DNA from: JAHRVQ01 sp964548025
GTDB taxonomy: Bacteria; Pseudomonadota; Gammaproteobacteria; Pseudomonadales; Azotimanducaceae
Assembly (NCBI GenBank): GCA_964548025.1
Contig: CAZJRI010000010.1
Coordinates: 3,549-67,548 of the forward strand
Direction of reading: 5' to 3'
Length of the DNA stretch: 64,000 nucleotides
Shown: positions 1 through 8,061 of the stretch, in pieces
How positions within the stretch are numbered: the stretch's first letter is position 1
Layout of the letters: the number at the start of each line of letters is the position of its first letter
Notes under the pieces: generated by a model
The model's database searches: none
What the model was told of the DNA's origin: nothing
Seen by the model: only the letters and a program-made list of their open reading frames with translations
Translations under genes and position numbers: made by a program

Positions 1-3000
1 GAAGAAAGAACCAAAGAAGCAGAAGAGGCAAATGAGAGCATCTATTCAGGTGTAGCGGGGATTCCGGGAGCTATCAACCTCGGTCTGACCGGTAGGAGGG
101 GCGTCACCGAAACCCTCGCAGCACGCCATCTCATGGAACAACAGAAAATCGCAATCAACGGCACTTTCACTCAATCGGGCAAGGCGCATTTTGGCGGAGA
201 CCTGCGAGAAGATGTTCGGCTGGTCAGAACATCGACAGAATCGGTCAGCAGGGTTGGTCAAAAATGTCCCGCCGATATCCCGCGGAGAGTTTTTGATATA
301 ACCGCAATAAACGTTGAAATCACGCTCAATCAATATCACGACTTTTATCCCGGCTATATGTACGTGCTGTCTGACAATATCGACAAGGTGCGTGATGAGG
401 AACTGGCAAACGAGGATGCCAGATATGAAGCAGATGATCCCGGTGCCGTTTCAAATGGCCTTCAGGGGGATATCATTCAACCATTGGCTATTCGGGTAAA
501 TCAAGGTGAGTGCCTCATCGTTAACCTGACAAACGAAGTGGAAGATGAAGAGGTAAGTTTCCACCTGCACGGTTCAAGCCTGGTTGTCAGCGAGACCGGT
601 GATCCCGCAACTTCTGTTAACCCTGATACCAATGTCGCAGAAGGCGATACCACGACTTTCGAGTGGTACGTTGACTATGATCAGCAGGAAGGTGTTCATC
701 AGCTTCACAGCCACAATCATACCCAGGCGGCTACAGGGCTTTTCGGATCGGTGACGGTGGAACCTGCCGGATCTAGACATCTGGACCCCTTTACCGGAGA
801 AGAACTAGACAGCGGTTGGCTGGCGATGATTGAAGACCCTGATGGTCCCGATTTTCGGGAATTTGTCGTTATCTACCATGAAACCGGTGACGGCGAAGCA
901 CGCCCCCTGAATATCGATGAGGAAATGATCTCGCAGAGAGATCCAACTGCTCACAATTACCTCTCAGCAGGTAAGGCTCTGAATTACAGAAGCGAACCTT
1001 TTGGTAACGGTTTGAGAAAAGAGGAAGAGCTGTTCGGCCTCATGGATGAATCCCAGTCCTACAGTTCATATCACAACGGGAATCCGTCGACACCGATTCC
1101 ACGGTCATATCTCGGCGACCCTGTGAAATGGCGACTGGTTCACGGCGGATCCGAGGTATTCCACTCCCACCACCTTCATGGTGGTGCGATTCGCTGGAGA
1201 CGGCAATCCGAACTGGAGAATGAACTCAATCTCTTTGGCTCGGCAAATGAGAATCTCGGTACCAATGGCCCAATAAAAAACCCGCCTATTCAAGGTGCAT
1301 CCGACCGGGTGGACGTCCAGTCACTCGGACCAGCCGAGTCCCATGACCTCGTCATTGAATGCGGCTCTGGCGGGTGCCAGAGAACGGCAGGTGACTTTCT
1401 TTATCACTGTCATGTCGTACACCACTATGTTGCCGGTATGTGGGCATTCTGGCGCACCTACAACACCCTGCAGATCGATGGCGCCAAAACCGATGAGATG
1501 CCCAGTCTGCTGGAGCTGCCCGACAGGACAGGTCGAACTCCGGCAGCAGTCGATTCAACAAAACTCGCCGGTAGTCAGGTTGACTGGTTTGGTCAGAAAT
1601 TTGAAATCCTCGAAGATGGTGTGGACACAAGCATTAAAATGCAGAAACAGGAAAGTGATACTGGTTTCTTCTCCAGCCTGTTCGGGTCGAGTTCCGAACC
1701 ACAACTAACAAAACGCAAGAGTGGCCCCGTAAAGGATCGCTACAACCTGAGCGAGTGGGTGGAGATGCAACTGCCAACAAAAGGTCTTCCGGGTGGAAAA
1801 GAAGACTGGAAGGAGCAAATTCTAGCCTACGACGCAAGTGTCTGGGACTGGGCGAAAGAAGACGATCTCTACCTGGGTGAACCTGAAACTTTCGTCAAGT
1901 GGGCAAAATATAAGCCTGCCTGGATGGGTATCGAACCTGGTGAACGTCCGGCCATTCTGTTTAATCCGCTTACGGGAAAGCTCGCCTATCCAAGCATGCG
2001 ACCACATTTTGGCAAGCGACCGCCCTTTAGCCCGGGCAAGAATCCTGCGCCATTTCTTGAACCGATCCACAGCCAGGACAACGGCGACAACAGTGCTAAT
2101 GTGGCGAGAGCTGGTGAAAACGGACCATGGAGCCTTTGTCCCAGAGAATCCAATTCACCAGATCAGATGAAGCAATACAATGTTCATGCGATCTCAACGC
2201 CAATTACCCTGTCCGGCAAACAAGGGAATCAGCCGCCCATCGTCGACCCCCTCGGTCAGTTATATGTGCTACATGACGAAGAACAGGCCATACGTGCTAA
2301 CGATGACCTTAAGATTCCACTTGTTCTTCGGATGAATGTGCACGATTGCGCAGACGTTATTTTAAGTAACGAGATCCCTGATGATGAAGAGAACCTCTAC
2401 TCCAGCAAAGTGAATATGCATATTCACTTCGTCCAGTTTGATGTGCAGGCATCAGACGGCGTAATCACCGGTATGAACTATGAGCAGTCAGTGCGGCCGT
2501 TTACCATCTTAAAGGACGAAGGTAAGGGAATGGGCACTCCCCAGAACACCCTGACTTCAACAGCCTCAAAAGCAGGGGCAAGTGTAATCCAGGTCGAAAA
2601 CGGGAGCCTCTATCAGCAGGGTGTGCTCGTCGGTGTTGGTATGGACGCCGTGGGACGACTGGACATTCGACAAATAAAACAGATCGACGGCAATAAACTC
2701 ACATTTACCGAACCCCTGACAAATGATCATGAAAAAGGAGAATTCGTATCTACCGAGTTCGTTCGCTATCGCTGGTTCGCCGATTCCGACTTCGGTATCA
2801 CCTACTGGCATGACCACGTATATGGTTTAACATCATGGGGCCACGGACTCTTTGGATCAACAATTATTGAACCGAAAGGCTCCACCTACCACAACCCGGT
2901 TACTGGCGAACCCATCAGAAGTGGCAATATCGCGGATATTCATACAACAGAACCTGTGTCTTCCCAGGTGACAGGCAGTTTCCGTGAATTCGTCATGCAG

Positions 3001-4818
3001 ATTCAGGATAGCAACCCCGTCACCGAAACCCAGGTGGTATCAGGCACAGTTGTAAACAATAAACCGTCTCCTGATGCCAAACCCAACACCATCAACGCCC
3101 TTGGCAGTCTTGATTCGTGGAGCCTGCCCGTCAACGCTTTTGAATACTTAAATGGCGGTGACAGAACATCCGGTGGTTCTATCGGTATGCGGGTAGAACC
3201 ACTGCATCAACGCCTGGCTGAAAATGATGACGCTTCAATGGTCTTCAGCTCGGAGGAACACGGCGACCCGGATACGCCCATCGTGAATGCCTACCTTGGA
3301 GATCCAATTGTTATTCGCGCACTTGCAGAAGCAGCAAACGAAAGTCATACGATTCACGTACAGGGTCACTACTTCCCGCTTGAGCGTTTCCTGACAGGTT
3401 CACGCCCCCAAAGCACCGCACATATCGCGATCGCGGAACGATATGATCTCGTCATCCCGGAAGCCGGGGGACCACAAAAGAAAGCGGGCGACTATATGTA
3501 CCACAGTGGTCGTCTGTCTCATTTCGGTGAAGGCCTGTGGGGTCTGATTCGGGTAGAAGACGAATTGAGGGAAGGTCTGCAGACACTTCCCATGAGAAGC
3601 GTAGTGCCAAAATCAAGCGAAACTGTCTGCCCTGCCGATGCACCAAGAAAACAATTTGACGTAGTCGCAATGGACTTCGCTCTCGATCTGAATCCCAACG
3701 CACCTGATCAGATCAAGGCACCGAGTGGCACCAACAGAAATCTGATTCTTGCCAATCCAGAAGGAAAGATTTATGCACTTAAATCCGAGGTGGATGCTCT
3801 CAAGGCTGGCACCCTTCAACCTCATCCTCAGACCCTGCGCGCAAATATTGGTGACTGTTTAGAAGTCACCCTGCATAACCTCCTGCAGAACGAGAAGGCT
3901 TCATTCCATGCGGATATGCTCGCATACGATCCGAACGATTCAATGGGCGCAAATATCGGCAGAAACAAAGGTGACCAGACTGTGGCGCCCGGCGGTCATC
4001 GTGCCTATACATTTTATGCTCATCCCGAATTCGGTGAAGCCACCGCACTCGTTACTGACTTTGGCAAGATAACCCGTAATGTTCGTGATGGTCTATACGG
4101 CGCGATTATCATCGGCCCCAGGGGTTCGAAGTATCTGGACCCCCAGAGCGGCGCTGACATCTCACTGGGTAATAACTGGCAGGCAGACGTCATCATTGAC
4201 CGGTCTCTGCACAGAAACCGAAAACGATCCGACTATCGAGATGCGGCACTCTACTTTCAGGATGAAGATAACCTGATTGGCACACCGTTCATGCCTTATA
4301 TCTCAAGTACGGCCGGTCTGTCCGCCGTAAATTATCGGGTCGAACCCCTGGCATGGCGTGCTAAAGCCTACGACTGCCCGGTAGAGGATGCATTCCATTG
4401 CAACGGCAATGCCCCCGACCCGGCGACACCTCTGATTGAAGTTCAGGCAGGTGAATTGATCAGAATGCATGTGATAGGCGCACACGGAGAACAGAATTCA
4501 ACCTTCGCAGTTGAAGGACACCAGTGGCCTCTGGAACCTGACGTTGCGGGTGCCGAGATGTTGGAAGTACAACAATTTGGCGCATCAGAAACGCTCGAAA
4601 TCAACTTCATAGCAGGTGGGCCGCATGAAGTTGCAGGCGAATATATGTGGAGCAGCGAGAGGATGACCTACGCGATCGCAGGACAGTGGGGAATCCTCCG
4701 GGTCTTGCCCGGCAAGACAGGCTTACAAAGAACGAAAGCAACAGGGAACACAGCGAATGCAGGGCAAAAGAAAGCGGTAGAAGTCACATACAGAGACAAG
4801 CTGGCATCTGTTCAGTAG
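1..4818 (+). CDS. Giant multicopper oxidase, MofA/MnxG-like (5' partial)
   Basis: The reading frame is open from base 1, so the ATG at 133 is probably internal and the true start lies upstream; 1605 residues are visible. Numbering from base 1, three related units start with a CP-x(6-9)-FDV-like segment at about residues 89, 713 and 1210. Unit 1 carries a complete copper set: HLH 188-190, HSHNH 236-240, HSHHLH 388-393 and HCHVVHHYVAGM 469-480 (type 1 Cys470, His475, Met480). Unit 2 keeps HIH 807-809, HDH 937-939 and H1116/H1119, but its last motif reads HSG instead of HCH. Unit 3 has lost nearly all ligands. The architecture resembles the very large putative Mn(II) oxidases MofA and MnxG. The substrate cannot be read from sequence; Mn(II) or iodide are possibilities given the neighbours. 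Confidence 0.88.
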   Translation, partial: EERTKEAEEANESIYSGVAGIPGAINLGLTGRRGVTETLAARHLMEQQKIAINGTFTQSGKAHFGGDLREDVRLVRTSTESVSRVGQKCPADIPRRVFDITAINVEITLNQYHDFYPGYMYVLSDNIDKVRDEELANEDARYEADDPGAVSNGLQGDIIQPLAIRVNQGECLIVNLTNEVEDEEVSFHLHGSSLVVSETGDPATSVNPDTNVAEGDTTTFEWYVDYDQQEGVHQLHSHNHTQAATGLFGSVTVEPAGSRHLDPFTGEELDSGWLAMIEDPDGPDFREFVVIYHETGDGEARPLNIDEEMISQRDPTAHNYLSAGKALNYRSEPFGNGLRKEEELFGLMDESQSYSSYHNGNPSTPIPRSYLGDPVKWRLVHGGSEVFHSHHLHGGAIRWRRQSELENELNLFGSANENLGTNGPIKNPPIQGASDRVDVQSLGPAESHDLVIECGSGGCQRTAGDFLYHCHVVHHYVAGMWAFWRTYNTLQIDGAKTDEMPSLLELPDRTGRTPAAVDSTKLAGSQVDWFGQKFEILEDGVDTSIKMQKQESDTGFFSSLFGSSSEPQLTKRKSGPVKDRYNLSEWVEMQLPTKGLPGGKEDWKEQILAYDASVWDWAKEDDLYLGEPETFVKWAKYKPAWMGIEPGERPAILFNPLTGKLAYPSMRPHFGKRPPFSPGKNPAPFLEPIHSQDNGDNSANVARAGENGPWSLCPRESNSPDQMKQYNVHAISTPITLSGKQGNQPPIVDPLGQLYVLHDEEQAIRANDDLKIPLVLRMNVHDCADVILSNEIPDDEENLYSSKVNMHIHFVQFDVQASDGVITGMNYEQSVRPFTILKDEGKGMGTPQNTLTSTASKAGASVIQVENGSLYQQGVLVGVGMDAVGRLDIRQIKQIDGNKLTFTEPLTNDHEKGEFVSTEFVRYRWFADSDFGITYWHDHVYGLTSWGHGLFGSTIIEPKGSTYHNPVTGEPIRSGNIADIHTTEPVSSQVTGSFREFVMQIQDSNPVTETQVVSGTVVNNKPSPDAKPNTINALGSLDSWSLPVNAFEYLNGGDRTSGGSIGMRVEPLHQRLAENDDASMVFSSEEHGDPDTPIVNAYLGDPIVIRALAEAANESHTIHVQGHYFPLERFLTGSRPQSTAHIAIAERYDLVIPEAGGPQKKAGDYMYHSGRLSHFGEGLWGLIRVEDELREGLQTLPMRSVVPKSSETVCPADAPRKQFDVVAMDFALDLNPNAPDQIKAPSGTNRNLILANPEGKIYALKSEVDALKAGTLQPHPQTLRANIGDCLEVTLHNLLQNEKASFHADMLAYDPNDSMGANIGRNKGDQTVAPGGHRAYTFYAHPEFGEATALVTDFGKITRNVRDGLYGAIIIGPRGSKYLDPQSGADISLGNNWQADVIIDRSLHRNRKRSDYRDAALYFQDEDNLIGTPFMPYISSTAGLSAVNYRVEPLAWRAKAYDCPVEDAFHCNGNAPDPATPLIEVQAGELIRMHVIGAHGEQNSTFAVEGHQWPLEPDVAGAEMLEVQQFGASETLEINFIAGGPHEVAGEYMWSSERMTYAIAGQWGILRVLPGKTGLQRTKATGNTANAGQKKAVEVTYRDKLASVQ

Positions 4819-4874
4819 CTCTCTTCGGTGAATGAAATGGTATCAGTTTAGATTGACGAGATTTAAAGGTGGAA

Positions 4875-6071
4875 ATGATGATATACGCAAAAAGCAGATG
4901 GGAGCGACTAACTTTCTCTGGCAGGGTGTCGGTTGAACAACAGCATGGCTCACCACCGGGGAGATCTTTGGCGACACTAATCATCTTTGTTCTTCTTGCA
5001 CTGATGGGCGTTGCAGCCTCGGCTGAGACCAGACCACTTGCACCCCTACCCGAGGTAGATATGCCGGGTGCGGCCAAGGTTAAACTTGGCAAGATGTTGT
5101 TCTTCGAGAAGAGACTCTCGGGAGACGCTGACCGTTCATGTGCAGACTGCCATATCCCTGAGCAGGGTTGGGCTTTTCCAGAGCAGATGTCAATCGGCTA
5201 CCCGGGCACCCTTCACTACCGCAATGCGAAGACGGTTATGAACGTACGCTTTGCAGACTATTTCTACTGGGACGCTCGCCTGGATGGCGGCAACGATCTG
5301 TCTACCCAGGCGCGAGACGCCATGACCGATGCGCACTTCATGTCTGCTGACGGGCGTATTATGGGGCAACGCCTGAAGCAGATCCCGGTTTACAATGACC
5401 TCTTCAGGGAAGCCTACAACGGTGAACCTTATTTCGGTCTTATCATCAAGGCTATAGGTGATTTCGAGAAGACTCTTGTCTCCAGGAATGTGCCTTTTGA
5501 TAACTTTCTGAAAGGTGATGCAAACGCTATTTCAAGCAAGGCAAAAGCGGGTCTGGCTCTATTCAAAGGCAAAGCAGGATGCATCGAGTGTCACGACGGT
5601 ATGATGCTTTCAGACGGAGATGTTCATGCGCTTGGTGTACCAGTAAATCCTGATTTGTTTCTGACGGAACGCTACACGACCCTTCGATCTCAACAGATGT
5701 TTCTCGGTACGCCTAACTACTGGAATCTGAAACAGGATCCTGGCCACTTCGGGGTCGAAAAGAAGAACAGATATCTGGGCACTTTCCTGACACCATCTTT
5801 GAGAGAAGTTGCCAAAACAGCTCCTTATATGCACAACGGGATGTTGCCAACATTGGAATCTGTGGTTGATTTCTATAACGAAGGTGGCGGAGAGGCGATC
5901 AACAAAGATCCAAGAATCAAACCACTCGGGCTGACATCAGCAGAAAAGACCTCCCTCGTCGAGTTTCTCAAGAGTCTGAGTGGTGAAGATCTGGGCATCC
6001 GAGCAGCCGATTTTGCTGAAGAGAAGATGCCTTCATATGAATTAAAGAAGTGGATAGGCGAGAGCAATTAA
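4875..6071 (+). CDS. Diheme cytochrome c peroxidase-like (IdrP/MauG family)
   Basis: About 398 residues with an N-terminal membrane/signal segment (around residues 32-50, ending ASA). There are two heme motifs, CADCH (C89-H93) and CIECH (C236-H240), plus the family YMHNG segment near the C-terminus. This is the bacterial diheme cytochrome c peroxidase/MauG fold, acting in the periplasm on H2O2 or another oxidant. The reading frame can begin with GTG at 4869, but ATG at 4875 or 4878 after AAAGGTGG fits better. It lies 56 bp after the multicopper oxidase and 47 bp before a paralogue, then Rieske and molybdopterin subunits. That setting matches the two peroxidases of iodate reductase clusters. 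Which of IdrP1 or IdrP2 it corresponds to cannot be decided by eye. Confidence 0.88.
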   Translation: MMIYAKSRWERLTFSGRVSVEQQHGSPPGRSLATLIIFVLLALMGVAASAETRPLAPLPEVDMPGAAKVKLGKMLFFEKRLSGDADRSCADCHIPEQGWAFPEQMSIGYPGTLHYRNAKTVMNVRFADYFYWDARLDGGNDLSTQARDAMTDAHFMSADGRIMGQRLKQIPVYNDLFREAYNGEPYFGLIIKAIGDFEKTLVSRNVPFDNFLKGDANAISSKAKAGLALFKGKAGCIECHDGMMLSDGDVHALGVPVNPDLFLTERYTTLRSQQMFLGTPNYWNLKQDPGHFGVEKKNRYLGTFLTPSLREVAKTAPYMHNGMLPTLESVVDFYNEGGGEAINKDPRIKPLGLTSAEKTSLVEFLKSLSGEDLGIRAADFAEEKMPSYELKKWIGESN

Positions 6072-6118
6072 TCGCAGTCAAAATTAATACTTTTCATTAG
6101 ATAGAAAAGGTATGAAAA

Positions 6119-7369
6119 ATGAAAATGAATAGTCAAATAAAATCCGGAGCATTGAGCCAGTTCTTAAGGGCAACAGTCGTCATGTGCATTGCCCTGCCAA
6201 TTGCAAATCAGGTCTACGCGCAAACCGCCGTTGAAGTTATGAAGGACGGTAAGAAATATTTCGAGATCGACGGAGAACTGTTTCCTGCGCTTGAGGCGCT
6301 GGGTCCACCACCTATCCCCAGGGATAATCCCCAGTTGGTGGATGAAGACGGCTGGCCTCTTATAGATGATCCCAAGGTAAAACTCGGCAAGTTATTGTTC
6401 TTCGAACCCGCCCTGTCCGGTGACGGCAGTGTTTCCTGCCAGACCTGTCATGTTCAGGGCGCCGGTTGGGCGCTGAATACGGCTATCAGTCGAAGCTATC
6501 CCGGTCAGTCACACTGGCGCAATTCCCAATCAGTTGTCAATGCTGCCTATATGAGCAAGCTTTTTTGGGACGGACATAAAGAGAGCCTTGAAACTCAGGC
6601 ACCATCTGCCGCTAAAGGACTCGCAGGTAACGGCAAGACGCCAATGATGAGTGCCCGTCTGCAGATGATTCCTGAATACGTAGCGATGTTTAAGGAAGCT
6701 TTCGGCTCCGTCAGAAACCCAACAAAAGATGCCTGGCGCGCGATCTCAGCATTTGAAAGGACCCTGACAAGCGTGGATTCGCCCGTTGATGAATATCTGC
6801 GGGGCGACGAGGAAGCCCTTGATGAATCTCAGATCCGAGGGCTGGACCTCTTCAATGGCAAAGCCCGGTGTATCATGTGTCACAATGGACCCCTGGCATC
6901 AGACGAAAAATTCTACAATCTCGGGGTCCCAAGACAACCACTCTTTTCAGAAATTCCCAAAAACCAGATCGGCTTCAGATCACAGACGTATTCAGCCGGT
7001 GTGCCCGAAGAAGTATTCAGGAACGTTAAATCAGATCTGGGATTGTATTTCAAGTCTCACAATAAAGAGGATATGGGAAAATTCAGAACGCAGCCACTAC
7101 GCTTCATTGAATATACGCCTCCTTATTATCACAATGGCGTTCTGGACGATCTTGAAGAGGTCGTCGACTTCTATGATGAGGGCGGTGGGGATGACTATGT
7201 GCTTGCGGACTTCGGCCGTGCAACCAAAACAAAGAAGCTGAAGAAACTGAATCTCACCGACGAAGAAAAAGAGGATCTGGTCTATTTCCTCGAGGGATTC
7301 AGCGGAGAGGAAATAATTATCGAAATACCTGAACTACCGAAGCCACCCACCAGAGTATCAGTGAGATAG
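6119..7369 (+). CDS. Diheme cytochrome c peroxidase-like (IdrP/MauG family), second copy
   Basis: 416 residues with a signal peptide ending near VYAQ (about residue 35). Heme motifs are CQTCH (C107-H111) and CIMCH (C251-H255), with a YYHNG segment replacing YMHNG of the preceding paralogue. It is a periplasmic diheme peroxidase-type protein of normal family length. The start is supported by AAAGGT upstream of the ATG. The gene ends 38 bp before the Rieske gene, so the two peroxidases, Rieske and molybdopterin subunit are probably co-transcribed. In characterised iodate reducers the paired peroxidases are proposed to remove H2O2 formed during iodate reduction; that role here is inference from context. 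Confidence 0.88.
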   Translation: MKMNSQIKSGALSQFLRATVVMCIALPIANQVYAQTAVEVMKDGKKYFEIDGELFPALEALGPPPIPRDNPQLVDEDGWPLIDDPKVKLGKLLFFEPALSGDGSVSCQTCHVQGAGWALNTAISRSYPGQSHWRNSQSVVNAAYMSKLFWDGHKESLETQAPSAAKGLAGNGKTPMMSARLQMIPEYVAMFKEAFGSVRNPTKDAWRAISAFERTLTSVDSPVDEYLRGDEEALDESQIRGLDLFNGKARCIMCHNGPLASDEKFYNLGVPRQPLFSEIPKNQIGFRSQTYSAGVPEEVFRNVKSDLGLYFKSHNKEDMGKFRTQPLRFIEYTPPYYHNGVLDDLEEVVDFYDEGGGDDYVLADFGRATKTKKLKKLNLTDEEKEDLVYFLEGFSGEEIIIEIPELPKPPTRVSVR

Positions 7370-7407
7370 GTTAGGCTATGGGCAGATCCATTAAAAAGGA
7401 AAAGATC

Positions 7408-7965
7408 ATGAGTGATAAAACGCGACTTATAGCAAGCAACCTTGAGGAAGACAGAGGTTGTCAGGTCAGCAGACGCCGGTTTCTTCAGGCAGCAACAATT
7501 GGTAGTGCATCGATGGCTATGCTGACCATACCAGGATGTGGATCCATGATGGCCCGAACGACGCCCTTGCCACGACAACTGGTCGCAACCATGGACAAAC
7601 TGGTTATCGACAGGCCGGTTAATATCAGATTTCCTGACAGAAAATCCAGGTGCATGTTGATAAAACTTGGCGTCACTGCGGGAGGCGGGGTCGGGCCAGA
7701 TGAAGATATCGTCGCTTTCAGCACGGCCTGCCCGCATATGGGGACTCCCCTTTTAGGGGGCTACAACGCCAAGCATAAAGGTATGGGGCCATGCCCTTCC
7801 CACCTGACCAGATTTGATCTGACCCGTTATGGGATCGTTGTATCAGGGCATGCGACAGAAAGTCTTCCGCAAATTCTGCTGGAAGAAGAGAACGGGAATA
7901 TTTATGCAACCGGCATAAGAGGGTTGCTTTACGGACGATCTCATAATGGCGCGATGGAAGGCTAA
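7408..7965 (+). CDS. idrB: Rieske [2Fe-2S] subunit of iodate reductase/arsenite oxidase type
   Basis: 185 residues from the ATG at 7408, chosen because AAAAAGGAAAAG lies just upstream; an in-frame ATG at 7378 lacks such a site. A Tat signal SRRRFLQ (residues 21-27) precedes a hydrophobic stretch. Rieske ligands are C108-x-H110 and C129-x2-H132. The cysteines that form the stabilising disulfide in bc1-type Rieske proteins are replaced by Thr113 and Ser131. The C-terminal GLLYGR resembles AioB/IdrB. It passes electrons between the 3Fe-4S cluster of the large subunit and periplasmic cytochrome c, and its Tat signal probably exports the large subunit, which has none. AioB is the alternative name; the paired peroxidases favour IdrB. 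Confidence 0.8.
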   Translation: MSDKTRLIASNLEEDRGCQVSRRRFLQAATIGSASMAMLTIPGCGSMMARTTPLPRQLVATMDKLVIDRPVNIRFPDRKSRCMLIKLGVTAGGGVGPDEDIVAFSTACPHMGTPLLGGYNAKHKGMGPCPSHLTRFDLTRYGIVVSGHATESLPQILLEEENGNIYATGIRGLLYGRSHNGAMEG

Positions 7966-8061
7966 CCCAGAAACCATAATGATGATAAGACCGGCAAATT
8001 ATTTCTGGCGAGATTAAAGGTTGGCAATCCCCCGGAATACTGTGCGATGAGGAGTTAGAAA

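Noticed and set aside
133..135. ATG at 133 as the start of the multicopper oxidase
   Set aside because: The frame is open back to base 1 and no signal peptide follows the ATG, although the protein should be exported.
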